Below, in pieces: positions 1-11,694 of a DNA stretch of 64,000 nt (positions are counted from its first letter, which is position 1; each line of letters begins with the position of its first letter). The stretch is from NCBI GenBank assembly GCA_038503035.1, contig JAVSML010024002.1, positions 872,587 through 936,586 of the forward strand, read 5' to 3'. This stretch comes from Crocodylus rhombifer. Lineage: Eukaryota > Chordata > Crocodylia > Crocodylidae. A program made the position numbers and the translations under genes. The notes under the pieces are model-generated. The model worked only from the letters and a program-made list of their open reading frames with translations, made no database searches and had not been told where the DNA came from.

Positions 1-714
1 GGTCAAAAGTAAGAGGAAGACTCGAAAAGCCATAGGTGCCTTATGGAATGCAGAAAACAATCAAGTTTAGGATGGTGTGGAGAAGGCTGAAGTATTTGAT
101 GCCTGTTTTACTTCAGTCTTCTCAAACAGGGGCAGGCACCAGATGACAAGTGTAGCTGGCAGCGAAGATAGGGAAGGAGGCAAACAACTTATAAAAGACA
201 AGCTAGGGATTACTTGGTTAAGGTCGATTCTTTCAAGTCGGATGTGATGCACCCTAGCACACAGAGCATACCCTAGGATATTGGCTGATCTGATTTCTGG
301 ACCATTGGAGGTAGCTGATGTCCCAGATAATTGTAAAAGGACAAATGTAGAGTCCATCTTTAAGACAGGGAAGAAGGAGGATCCAGGGAATTTTAGACAA
401 GTCAGCCTGACCTCAATATCTGGAAAGATTATTAAGTAGATCCTCAAGGAATCTGTTGTGAAGCACCTAGAGAAAAACAAGGCAATCTGGAACAGCCAGT
501 ATGAATTTACCAAAAGTTAATGATGCCTGATCCAACTGATTTCTTTCTATGATAAAATGACAGGCTCTGTGGAAAAGAGGAGAGCAGTGGATGACACCTT
601 GGCTTCTGCTTGGGACCCAGTCTCACACTACATTCTCATTAACAAGTTAAGGAAATACAGACTAGATGAAAATACTGTAAGGTGGATATATAACTGGTTG
701 GATCATCATACTTA

Positions 715-848
715 AGAGCATAAGAATTGCATTTTACTGGGTCAGATCATAGGTCCATCTTGCCCAGTATGTTGCACTGTGGCAGAGTAGATACTGAAAA
801 GGAGAGTGAACTGGGCATGACCAAGGTTACTTTCCCATGTCATACTTA
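715..848 (-). mobile_element. CR1-like 3'-end fragment nested in the older CR1
   Basis: The stretch around 738-770 contains ACTGGGTCAGATCATAGG and a following GTCCATCTTGCCCAGTAT, a motif set I recognise from reptile CR1 3' ends read in reverse. It interrupts the reverse transcriptase reading of the surrounding plus-strand element between a NWLDHH-like block and the block starting near 925. Boundaries are approximate and no target-site duplication is obvious. Confidence 0.55.
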
Positions 849-1008
849 ACAAGTAGTCATTAATGGATTAATGGCTCAATTAATGACTTAATTAGCTGGG
901 AATGACTTGATTAATGCTTGGAATGACTTAATGGCTCAATGTCTAGTTGAGAAGGAGGTATCTAGTGGGGTTCCCGAGGGGTCTGTCCTGAGTATTGTTT
1001 AATATCAT

Positions 1009-1153
1009 ACTCCTAGAATCATAGAAAAATAGAGCCAGAAGGGACCTTCATAGGTCATCTAGTCCAACCCCCTGCCTGAGGAAAGATCACCACATCCAAA
1101 TTATCCTATCCAAATCCCTAATCTAACCTCTTTGTATAATTACAACCTCCTGG
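1009..1153 (-). mobile_element. CR1 3'-end fragment nested in the older CR1
   Basis: The sequence AGAATCATAGAAAAATAGAG at 1015, then CCAGAAGGGACC and GTCATCTAGTCCAACCCCCT, is the reverse complement of a classic CR1 3' end. The host reading frame (FNII before, INDLHNATEL after) resumes immediately on both sides, so the insertion points can be placed to within a few bases. This shows a younger CR1 landed in an already resident one. Confidence 0.75.
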
Positions 1154-2054
1154 ATAATAATTAATGATTTACACAATGCAACTGAACTCATGATTAGCAG
1201 ATTTGCCGATGACCCCAAGTTAGATGGAGTCCGAGATGTTCTGGAGGCATCCTGGATAGCTGGGATCCTGAACGACCTGGATAGACTGGAGAAATGGTCC
1301 ACAATCAATGAGAAGAGATTCAGTCAGGAGAATTGCAAAGTCCTGCGTTTCAGACAGAATAACTGCACGTGCAAATATAGTCTGTGGAAGGACTGACCAG
1401 GCTGCAGTACCTCAGATAAGGACTTGGGAGGTACTGTAAGCTGAATACAAACCAACAGTATACCTTGTTCCAAAAAAAGAGAGAAGCCAAAGCAAATAGA
1501 GTGTTTTAGGAGAAGTGTTGTGTACAAATCAAGCAAAGTGATTCTTCCTCTCTGTTCAGCACGGGCGAGGCCTTACCTGGAGTGCTTTGTCCATTCTGCA
1601 AGAAAAATGTGGACAGTTTGCAATGAGTTTGGCACAGAGCAACAAAAGTGATTAGGGGCTTGGGAAGAAAGACTTACAAGGAAAGGCTGAAAGAACTATC
1701 ATTATTTAGTCTGCAGAGGAGAAGACTGATAGGGGATTTGATAACTGTCTTCAAATGCCTTAAGGATGGTTACAGAGAAGGTGGTAATGGGCTTTTCTCT
1801 GTGGCTGCAAGGTACAGGACTAGGAGCGTTAGCCTCCAAGGAAACTAAGCAGGAGAGATTAGGAGGACTTTACTGACCATGTGAGTGGACAAGCACGGAA
1901 ACGGGCTACCTAGAGAAGTTGTGGAAACTTTGGAAGTTTTCCAGGGAAAGTTAGATGCTTGGCTGGGATGGTTTTGGCTGAGATGATCTTGCTTGGAGCA
2001 GTGGGGCTGGACTACGTGACCTCATGAGGTTCCCCGGAGGCTTACTTTTCTATG

Positions 2055-2309
2055 GGCATGTCTACAAGTGCCCCCCATGGCACAGTTGTTACTCGGCCAT
2101 CATTTAGTACTTGCTTTAGGAAGTACTAAACGACTGCACAGTAACAGCCATTACTGTGCTATCCCGGTGACACGTGGTTATTTTTAGCAGCTACATTGCT
2201 GTAGAGACACACTGTAAGGAAGTAGCTTGTCACTATGTTGATGTAGTGTTGGTACCATGTTTTGTGCCCACCAGTGCTACGTCACCGTAGCATCTCATGT
2301 AGACATGCC
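2055..2309. mobile_element. Non-autonomous DNA transposon (MITE), 255 bp, family M1
   Basis: The ends are inverted repeats: GGCATGTCTACA at 2055 and TGTAGACATGCC ending at 2309. A candidate 4-bp target duplication TATG flanks both sides (2051-2054 and 2310-2313). It has no coding capacity. The interior segment CACGTGGTTATTTTTAGCAG recurs in reverse complement in the element at 23919-24230, so the two are related. It begins exactly where the CR1 to its left ends. Superfamily unresolved. Confidence 0.7.
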
Positions 2310-2313
2310 TATG

Positions 2314-3729
2314 ATCCTCGTCACTTGGGCCCAGTAGTAGCCTGTCCTGCTCTGACCAAAGGGCTATTTCAGAGAAAATACTTACGTGCTGGGTTAACTG
2401 ATATATTGGCATTCCTAACCTTTTGGGAACTTGCTTTACCCTGGAGTAGAATAGTTTATACATTTGTGGGACTGCGTTGTGTATGTTCTCCACATTGTAC
2501 TGCTCAGTGCCAAGGAAGATTATGCTGCTGTAAATGTCATGGGTCCATACTATTCCACTGGAATCGCATGGAGTGAAAAGACTATAAAGACTCTTGGACT
2601 CGGACTCTCTTCCACCTGTTAGATGCTTGAGTGGACATTTGCACCTGCTTGTATTCTTATTCTACTCTGCTCAAGCCCCTGAAGCCCTGTTAATACAAAA
2701 GGTTCCAGCTATTTTTTTAAGCTTAGTTTTAAGTCTAAAATGATGGTGTGATACAAAAATAGATGCATTCATGAATTTTTCAGAGACTTGAGCAGGGTGA
2801 AATAAGGTTGCATTTAGGCATCTATTAGGTGAAATAGTATGTGGCCCTTTAGTTTTAGTCATTTGAAGGCATAAACAAACATACTTTTAAAATCACTTTA
2901 AATGCCACAAGGAATACACATCAGCTATTACTATGTAGCTCTCATATCTGCATCATCCTGTAGCAATACAAGTTAATTAAATCACCCTGACTTGAATGAA
3001 GCATGAATGAAGCAGGGTCAACATTGTAACAGGTTTTTACTGAATACACTTATATCCATACAGAATTCTGCAGCTGTAGTAGTTGCATCATAATTTCTTA
3101 TTTCAATGTCCTTTGACATCTATACAATTTGTGTGTTTGTGCCCTAAATGCATCTAACAGATGTCATTGTTAATTGAAATCCCTCTGCTCCATTTATAGA
3201 AGGAGAGATGGTACAACATTATTTTATATTTGTATATATTCAAGTAGTTGATGGATAATATGTAGGTGACGTGTTAAGTAGCATCTTTGTTGTCTTTTGC
3301 CAGATGAGCATATTCAGTGTGGCTTTGGCCACTTTTTATGTTAATTCATAAATTTGATCCATATATATTTTTTTTTTTTTGCAAAAATCCAGATAAAAAT
3401 TTTCACCTCTACCTTGATTGCTGTATCCTAGTTTTACAGCACTCCATTTTGGTGAAACATTTGAGAGCCTAATTGTGCAATAAGGTGAAAGTGCCCACTG
3501 CATTGGCAGAAGGGCTTGCATGATTAGGCCTAAACAGTAGCTTTGCAGGACAATGAAGATGCAGAAGTCCAACGTGTAGAGGAAGTTCTGTATCAGCAAA
3601 GAAACAGCAACACCATAAGCAAGTTAAGAGAAAGAGACAACATGATGTATCACTTCTTGTATAAACACTGACAACTAGAGTTGCCATTAGTATTCCCTAA
3701 TATGCAACCAAGTTAAAGGTTATCATCTG
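2314..3729. other. Unique AT-rich sequence, no gene seen
   Basis: Short open frames on both strands show no protein-like composition or recognised domain. There is a poly-T run near 3368-3380. No splice-flanked exon or RNA gene recognised. Confidence 0.6.
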
Positions 3730-3890
3730 CTGCAGATTTAATGGATTGCATTAGAATTACAGCAAATGACCCTTGCAGCTCCTTTAAACTTGATCGATCA
3801 CGATGTAATTGTCAAGGCGGGCTAGCAATTAATTTTCATTAGGCAGGGAAGTCATTAATGCTTGCTGTTAGGGAAAATGACTATTAGATT
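3730..3890. promoter_or_regulatory. Candidate conserved non-coding element (homeodomain-type motif cluster)
   Basis: A non-repetitive island with clustered TAAT/ATTA cores, including CAATTAATTTTCATTAGG near 3828 and GTCATTAATGCTTGCTG near 3852, plus a palindromic TGATCGATCA near 3791. Dense homeodomain-like sites in a low-repeat stretch are typical of vertebrate developmental enhancers. Conservation is not visible from one sequence, so this is inference only. Confidence 0.25.
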
Positions 3891-5089
3891 GAGGTGGATT
3901 GGATTCAATCATTTTTTACAATTAAAAAAAAGAAAGAGTTGGCTTAATTTGCTGTTTCCATATGTGCAGGAGGAATATTACCACAGATCCATTACCATGT
4001 GCTATTTCTGCTGTGATGCTCTGTTTCTAGCAAAGAGGGGGGGAAATGGCCCTTTTCATATAAAAAGAAAAGACATTTGTAACAACCACAACAAAATAAG
4101 AAGAAAAAAGAAAATCATATTATTGAGAGAGACCCTGTTAGCAGAAGTATTCTCCTATTAACTTCTAAAATAATTCTAGAATTTAACACCACAGTGAAAG
4201 GGGTACTTCCTCATGTCAAATTACTGTTTTATTTTTTTCTTTGACACTTTTTTTCTCAATAAGAGGCAGCAAGGGAAGTGGGATATGGATGAAAAACTTC
4301 AGGATTATTCAATTTTCTTGCTGGGTGCTAGAAATTACCTACCAATGACAGAATGCCTGTGACATTGCTGCTTGACATTATGTCTGAAATAATTATTCTT
4401 TTCTCTCATGTAGTACTTTCCACCTCAGAAAGGATTAGAAAATATTAAATATTTCAATATACCTGTGAAGTTTGTAATTGTTCTAATACACAGGATATTA
4501 ATTACATAAAAAGGGGCACTGATAAGTAAAGTGGCTAGTCTACGGGTAGAAGAGCATCGAGAACCCATGAGTCTGAAAGTGGAGTTTTCAGAAATGCTCA
4601 GCCTTGACCTAACCTCGCTTTCATTGAATTTGGAGGGGAGTAGGAGGCGGTTAACTGTAGGATGTATACGATATGATGCATAGGATTCATATAGGGGTGA
4701 AATTAGAGTAGTGAGCTTCACCCATACTCAACAGATGAAATTTCCAATTTTTGACTTGTGTGTTCCCATTCCAAGTACAGCATCCACATCTTCATTAATA
4801 TTATTATTTCTGGAATAAAACTTCATTGGGTATAGAGCACTAGTGGAAGAAGGCTAAAGATATCTGTTGCCCAGACAGTGCCTTCTCAGCCAGTGGGGTG
4901 AAGAAATATTAAAACGTTACTTTCTATGACAATAATCTTCTAAAAACTTTAAAGCTTAAAACAAAAAGGATCTGGGTAAATGTGCTTTCAGATGTTCTTA
5001 AGATCCAGATTTACAAAGGTGTTTATGTATACAAAAGTGCAGATAGAGGTCTAGTGAGATGGATAAACCTGCTTGGCGACTGTTCAACT
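3891..5089. other. Unique AT-rich sequence, no gene seen
   Basis: No coding, RNA or repeat signature I can support. The longest frames (about 100 codons, 3862-4161 plus and 4425-4721 minus) read like random translation rich in Lys, Ile and Ser. Confidence 0.6.
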
Positions 5090-5182
5090 GACATTTTTGA
5101 TTATCCGATATTGTTGCCTGGAATAAGAGAGGATTGAACTAGATGAGTAAGTAGGTCGCTTCTAGACCTCTATTCATATGGA
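5090..5182 (+). repeat. CR1/L2-type 3' tail fragment
   Basis: GGATTGAACTAGATGAGTAA followed by GTAGGTCGCTTCTAGACCTC and TATTCATATGG matches the generic 3' end of amniote CR1/L2 elements (a 'tagatgacct..ggtcccttc' type string). Short and old. Confidence 0.55.
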
Positions 5183-5889
5183 ACAGATATGGATGTAGGC
5201 CCTAAACTTATCTAGCTGAAATTATAAAACCTGCCGGGAGGTTAACTCAGTACTTCATTTTATAAAAAAAATTTGGTTTGTTTTTTTGGGGTAAATTCAG
5301 TCTTAACCGATTCATTAGGCTAAGTCATATTTTCTAAAGTTCTGAGACATTTTAAAGGCTAAAATGCAACAAAATACTTGTAAGAGTCAAGGTTCTAAGT
5401 CACTTTTTAACAAAATAAACATGTACACTTTTTGAAAAATGTACACTTGCCTTAAACATTTTCATGTTGACTAGACAAGTTTCCTCTAAGTCTTGCATAT
5501 TGCAAGATACATTGCTGTAGGTCAGGAAATTGCAACTTAAAAAAAACCAAAACCTATATTCAAGCTGTTGAGCTAATACTATAATTATATTTTTAGTCAA
5601 TTGACTGACTACCTGGAGGTTTCTCGTTTAGGTGATTATCTTCACAACTGGAAACCTAAAATTAGATTCATAAAGTTGACCTGACTCAGAGTTGTTCAGG
5701 TCCCATCTGCTCTTGTGAAGGGCTACAGTGCCTGCTGGATACTCGGTAGTTCTGAAAACAGGGCTTGAACTTTGGAGCCCAGTTTTAGGCTCCTATTTCT
5801 GAAAACCTTTGCTTGGTTGAAATGTCCAATAGGCCGCTGTGAATATATTTTATGTATGGGCCACTTGAATACATTTTAATTAATTGGTA

Positions 5890-7051
5890 TGTAACACCCA
5901 CAGTCTCTCGGGTTGTGTATGGCAAAGTATGTGCTTTTGGTTGTTGTGGATTGTGTTTTGTGTGTGTGTGCATGCATTTTATGTGGGCAAGATGGTCCCT
6001 GTTGTTCTGGCCATGTGCTCTGAACATGAAAAATCGGGGCCTTATATCTAGGCAAAATATGTAAAATCCTTTGGCTTGATTGGGAGGGGAGGGAAAGGGC
6101 AAAAACTTTTCAGGCAGATTGGTTAAGAGGATATTGGTTTCTTGGGATGGCTGGCCAGGAATTAGGCCTGGCAGTTTTAAACAGGGTTGAAACCTGGGAG
6201 TTTCTGATCCTGCGAGTTTTGGGCTGGGGTTGAGGTTTGCAACTTTCTGCTGCAAGTGGAGCTGTGTGACCCAAACTGCCTGCCACGCAGGCCTGGAGGT
6301 AAGCCAGGCATTTCTCCTTTGTTTCTTTTCATGGTCCTGTGCTCCGGTCAAGCTATGTGGTTGGGCCAGCTGTAGCCAGTAACCAACCTGGCTTCTTTTT
6401 GCGTTTGTCTGGTAGTTTCCATTTCAGCAGATCATATAATCCAGCCCAGAAGTTTGGGGGGGTGTGCATGCTGGCTGGAGCCACAGTCACCTCTCCTCTC
6501 CCCCCTCCCCCCCCCCCAAACGCACATATACAGCCTTTCCATGGCAGCAAAGATCAGCAGTCTATCGCTAATGGAGCCCTTGCAACGCAGAAAGACCCAT
6601 GCTCTCGAGCAGCTCCCTATGGTGCAGTGAACCCAAGAAGCAGCTCATAGGACTTTCCAGTGTGGGTCTCCCTCTCCAGCCCATTGCTGAAAGGCAGGTT
6701 TAGGGGTGCAGGCCCCCAGATCTACCCATTTTGGAGCCCCAAGACCCAGACTGCCTGGATATGGGTAAAGTCTCCCCCAAGAGGATGCCACCTATAGACT
6801 TTGCTTTGTAGTTAATATTGTTTTAAAATTATATTTGGTGTTTTCTTAGTTTTTATTCTATGTAGTAAATTTGGGGGCTTGTGTTTACACTGCTTGCAAG
6901 GAGGGAGTTTTGTTTATATGGGACGCCCCAGCAAATTTTGTGTTCCTAGATTTCTGGGTGGGGGCTTGAGCCACTGGTTAATTTATGGGATACCATAAAA
7001 TATGAACCCAGCTCTTCTTGCTGTCAGCTGGTGCCCAGCAGATTGGTTACA
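5890..7051 (+). repeat. Possible LTR-type repeat, boundaries tentative
   Basis: The segment starts TGTAACACCC and ends in GGTTACA, so the ends form a short inverted repeat (TGTAAC), as retroviral LTRs do. It is more GC-rich than its surroundings, contains a C-run at 6502-6518, and its frames (for example 5785-6351 minus, 188 codons) resemble no known protein. Against it: I find no matching target duplication and no clear TATA and poly(A) pair. It could be part of another repeat type. Confidence 0.28.
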
Positions 7052-10000
7052 GTAGAACAACTCACTCCCATCATTTGTGTCTTTGGCAGGGTAACATGAA
7101 ATTCTGAAGTTAAGAATTAGAAAATTACCTTTTATGATGAATGAATTTGGTCATTATTTTAGTGTGGATATAAGAACGAATTCAAGTTTTCTGTTTATAT
7201 AGACAAATATCTCCTTTCCTCTTAGGCGACTGTATTTTGTTTTGGATGTGAAGGCTGTGAGTCCATGAGAGCTGGATTGATTAACATGTTCCTGTTGTGA
7301 GGTTGATTGCTCTAAGTTGCATTTCCATGTTACCGTCAGCTGTCTCTCAGGAGCGAATCTTCACATCAATGCACACATTTTCAATTCTAAATATCTGTGG
7401 TTTTTAAATAAAAGTTGGAGAATGAAATCTGACAGTTTCAGGCAACATATTATATGGTATCCATTATTGGTAAAATAGCACATTGTAATCAAAAGTAGCT
7501 GTGGGAGCTGGTGTGTGCAAGGTATATAATGGATAAACTCTTTTCTAATAAAATAAATTACTTTGGGTCTTACAGGATGAAACACATTATATGTTGTCAT
7601 AAATCGTATGTCATACCATCAAAGAAATGAAATAAGAAAGCGATCTTTGTTTTCTCACTTCCCTGTTCTAGTAACAGTTACTGTTTCTCCTCTGTTCTTA
7701 TTTGAAAGCCACTTTCTTGAACTGTGTAATCATTTTTCCATACAGTAGAATTTTTTTTGTATTGAGACACTCCCGTTAAATGTGACCCTTCCCCAGTTAT
7801 TTCCAGTAAATTTCTGTAAGAGACTGTTGTTCAGTCCACATGTAAAAGAAAAGCATTAGCTGTGGACCTCTAGGACATGGTACAGAAAATGAGGTAGCAG
7901 GCAGCCTGCTAAATGTTTTCTCCTCCCTTCAGGGCCCACAAAACCTCGAAACACTTAGTTTAGGGCTGGGTTTTGGAGGCAAATTTGAGGCTAAAAGGTG
8001 TTGAGATACCAAGCAAGGGGCATCAAGGTGAAGAAAAGGCAAGACTTTTCTGTATCATCCTATGCTTCCTTCTAAACTGCCAGATATAGGTCCCAAAGAC
8101 TGTGTTGCTAGAAAGCATCAGTTTGTGCTGCTGCCTGCACCCCTCTGGAGTTAGATTGTGGAGATAGGGGGAAGAGGTTATAATAAGTTTTTTAGGAAGC
8201 ACTTGTCAGAGAAGGTGGAAGAGCCTTTCAGTTCATTGGTTGGGAAAGTTAAAGCCAAAATCATCTTCACCAAAGGATAGAAGTCTGTACATTTTCTCAG
8301 GCAATTTGTCCTCCTCATCCTATGAGGAAGAGGATGGTTGTTGGATGGATCTAAAATTTGGTTTTAAATCTATCCAACTAAAACCTATCCAATAGGTTTT
8401 AGGTCTATCCAACTAATATTAGCAAAAGACCTAAAATTTCACATTTCTATCTGATATTGTGTTTCAGTAGTTCTCTCTCTTCTAATTATATATACAAATA
8501 GAAAGTCATTAGTTCTCTTGTAAGGCTCTCCTTTCCATTCACTAGGCATTGCACTAATATCAGACTATTAATTAAAGACTCAATATTTTCTTATGGTTAT
8601 CTATCAATCTGCTGTTTTCACAGTACTGGAAATAATTGGCCTCTGAAAGAGAACTGCAAAATTATGCATGATTGTAATATTTAGAGTAAGATGAAAACAG
8701 ATTATTTCTGCCATGTTTCCTTCTTTGCTGTTGTCATGAGAAGTCATTCCTACCCTTTCCTGTTCTCACAACCATCTTCAGAACAAGAACGAGGTCTCAG
8801 TATTTTAATTCTTCCAATGTTCTCTGAGAGATGATAAACTGTGCCTGTCTTATCCATTGTATCGATGGGAAACACCCACTTGCTCCTGATGTCTGAGGGA
8901 AGTTTTTAAGTAATCAAAAGTTGTGAACTACCATCATTAAAGTTTTATGTGCAACATTCATTTTTGTCCCTTCCCTTCCTTGTGTGTATACATCTTGGGC
9001 AATTTTAAGTATGTGATCGCATACTAGTTTTTCCAGTCTACAGGACAGAAAATGCTCCCTTAATGAAAGATTTTTTCCTCTTCCTTATCATTTAATGTGT
9101 GGCTCTATACATTAGTTACTGCACACTATTCAAACTCCTGCTTTGAAGACAAAACGTCCTTTTCTAAAGTACTAGCAGTGGTAGTACCTGTTTTCTCCAG
9201 ATGGTGATCTAAAGCACAATGATATCAAGAGGGAATCTGCTAATTTTGTACGATCAATTTGAGATGCCTAGAACCTAATTTTCCAAGTACTTGTATGGCT
9301 TTCATTGATTACATTGCAGTTGTAATTGCTCAGTGCTCCTGCAAATCAGGTTCCAGCGACTCAAGTTTTTCAGTTATAAAATGAAGAATGCAGTTCACAG
9401 TCACCTGTGGAAAAAGTCTAATTTAAGTACCTTGCTTGCCATCAAACTCTGTGGGATGAACTGTTGCCAGAGTTGTAATCCAGATCTCCAGGGCTGCATC
9501 CAGCTATCTTACACATGAGACTGCCCCTTCTTTGCCATTGTATGTGTGTGTAATTCTATATAGGTATTTATAGCAGTCTTCTCCCCACAAAATCAGAACT
9601 CCTTCCAGCCCTGTATCCAATGATATTAAGTAACTTCTACCATATGAAATTAGTTCTCTCTCTCATCCACCCCCCCAGCAGGGAGTTTTTTCAGTTCAGT
9701 ATGCTTGTGGTTTATTTAGTTTGGTCTAGTTTTAACTTTTTTTTTTTTTTTTAATATACATGGAAGAGAGCCAAAGTTAAGCCTTAGTCTTGCTGGCCTT
9801 GTTGTGTTTAAGGAACAACAATTTTGGCAACTTAACAGTATATAAAAGACTGATGAGCTGAGAATCACTTTGAGGTACAATTAAGCTGTCCAGGCATTTG
9901 CAGCTGGGTTGAGTTTAGGAAAGCAAGTCAAATGAATGCACCTTCCAACCAGGAGTATCTGTGTTTGATATCTCCCTGAGCTTTCTTTTGGAGTTTATTC

Positions 10001-10202
10001 CAACATTCTCAACCTGTGATTGTCTCTTGGACAGATGAGGTTTGTTTAACAACAGGTATAATGATGCCTCCTTGAACCATTGGTATAACCTGTCTGAGGA
10101 TTTGGAGGATACTTGATCACTTTTGACCTCTTTAAATGAAGGTAAGGTTTTTTTCTCCTCCTAAGAAACATGTTCCAAGTCAACCATAGATTTATCGGCT
10201 AG
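7052..10202. other. Unique AT-rich sequence, no gene seen
   Basis: Three kilobases without recognisable repeats, exons or RNA genes. Notable only for a perfect short hairpin at 8378-8402 and homopolymer T runs, for example near 9737-9752. Confidence 0.55.
8378..8402. repeat. Perfect 11-bp inverted repeat with 3-nt loop
   Basis: CTAAAACCTAT (8378-8388), spacer CCA, ATAGGTTTTAG (8392-8402). Flanked by direct copies of CTATCCAACTAA near 8369 and 8404, so it sits in a small local duplication. Confidence 0.75.
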
Positions 10203-10207
10203 ATGTG

Positions 10208-11161
10208 TGTAATGGGGACCTGCTCATGGCTGAGCACAGTGTAGCCCACCCACCTGTTCCTGGGCTAACCACCTGTGTTCTCACCCACCATGCCATAATG
10301 TTATAATTAATTAATGGATGTTAATTAAGTGGGAGCCTGCCCATTTTCTGCTCTGATGCCAGAAGGCGCTATCTGTGGCTCCTTTCCTCCCCTACACCGC
10401 AGCCCAAGCCTCACAGATGGCATCTCAATGTTCACATAATCACCGGCCCCCTTTCTGGGCCCCAGAATCTTACTATTGGACCCCACCTAGATTCCTCCCA
10501 TCAGGCGGCCTCTTCCGCCATCATACCAGGCAACGCATCTCCCTGAGCTGGTTCCCCTTTGGTTGTGATCTCCCCACCAGGACCTTCAGCTACTAGCTCT
10601 GGCCCACCTCCAGGCCAGTTGGGACCCCAGGCACTCAGCTCTTGTGTATCCCTCACGGTGGCCCCCCAGCCCTTCGACCCTTCTGGCCCTGGCCCCAGCA
10701 TGGACCAGCCAGGGGAAACCCAGACAGGCCTGAGTCTATGGCCTTTTTCTCATTCTCTGAGGGTCCACCCTCTGGGCCCTTCAAAACAAGGGGTAACCCA
10801 CCCAGTTGTGGGGGCAAGGGGTGCCCCAACCTGCCTTTCACCAGGGTAGTAACTGGCCTGGCATTTCCTGGGGGCTCCCACACCACTGGGAGTCCCACCA
10901 GGCCACCCACTCCCAGTAGGGTGCAGTTTTAGATCTTACCCAGGACCAGGAGCCTCCTGTCCTTCCCCTACAGCTCCCCCCTTACCTCCAGATGATATCA
11001 GCAGCCCTCCAGCCAGGCAATGTTGTTGCCTGCCTTTAGGCAGCAGAACTGCCTTGCTTATATGGGCAGCCCTGAATCCAAAATGGCTGCCCTCATCAGG
11101 CACCTGGCGGCTGCCAGCTCCAGGCCCTTAAAGTGGCACGCACACACAGTGCCCTGCCACA
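10208..11161. mobile_element. Probable solo LTR of an endogenous retrovirus, 954 bp
   Basis: The element begins TGTAATGGGG and ends CCCTGCCACA, a short inverted-repeat pair with canonical TG...CA ends. An exact 5-bp direct repeat ATGTG flanks it (10203-10207 and 11162-11166), the size expected of several retrovirus groups. It is much more GC-rich than the surrounding DNA. There is no gag, pol or env, and no second LTR nearby, so it is best read as a solo LTR left by recombination. The open frames inside, up to 96 codons on both strands, are Pro/Gly-rich by-products of GC content. Orientation is not certain because I did not find an unambiguous TATA or AATAAA. Confidence 0.65.
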
Positions 11162-11166
11162 ATGTG

Positions 11167-11694
11167 GAAAACATTTGGTGAAATTATACGGCCTATATAT
11201 GTAAGATTAATAGAACTGGACAGCTGTTACGGATGAGAAGAACAAGTCCTCTTCTCTGTTTGTGCATATATGCTAATTTCTCTCTCAGTTACCTCTAGAC
11301 TTAAGGAAGGGCTCTTTTCCTGATTGTCATTATTTTGTTGAGCCCGCCACCCATCTTCACAAATACAGAAATTATTTTCTAATAGTAACCCACTGGAGAG
11401 AGAGATGTTTTCTGTCTTCATGTTCAAGGTGCTCCTTTAATCAGTCTGGTACTGTGTAGTTGAGACATCTTTTATGCTCCACATGGGTTATGTATGTGCT
11501 CCTCTTCCTCTCAGCCTATGTTGCTAATACAGGTGGCAAAAGTTCACACTGAAGATGTGTATGTGCTTGCAGGCAGAGGATCTGCCTTTGACATAGCCAG
11601 AAGCATGAGTCTGCTGTCTGGAAAAAGGCTAGCTGTGCAAAGCCCACAATTTCTACAATGTAACGTTGAGCTTGAAGAGTTTACATGTTTAGAC
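11167..11694. other. Unique sequence, no gene seen
   Basis: An open frame of 104 codons (11494-11808, plus) crosses into the repeat scrap at 11695-11760 and ends in Lys/Ile-rich random-looking sequence. I do not support it as a gene. Confidence 0.5.

Larger units (their letters stand above)
1..2050 (+). mobile_element. Old degenerate CR1-like LINE, 3' part of ORF2 and 3' end, 5' side beyond the window
   Basis: Plus-strand translation gives scattered but ordered blocks of a CR1-type reverse transcriptase. Around 70-240 is the region before the RT, around 310-530 a block reading like VPDN.KRTNV..IFKTGKKEDPGNF, and around 535-600 the LIQLISFYDKMTG segment. Around 1165-1225 is INDLHNATEL followed by FADDPKL, matching the YADD-type catalytic box. 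Around 1648-1740 is the C-terminal segment MIRGLGRKTYKERLKELSLFS and a following LRGDL-like stretch. The copy ends near 2050 with a CR1-like tail. In-frame stops and frameshifts are frequent, so it is long dead. Two foreign repeats (about 715-848 and 1009-1153) interrupt it. Clade assignment to CR1 is by motif recognition; the exact subfamily is unknown. Confidence 0.85.

Noticed and set aside
5785..6351. 188-codon minus-strand open frame
   Set aside because: No recognisable domain; composition is compatible with chance in a GC-richer repeat-like segment.
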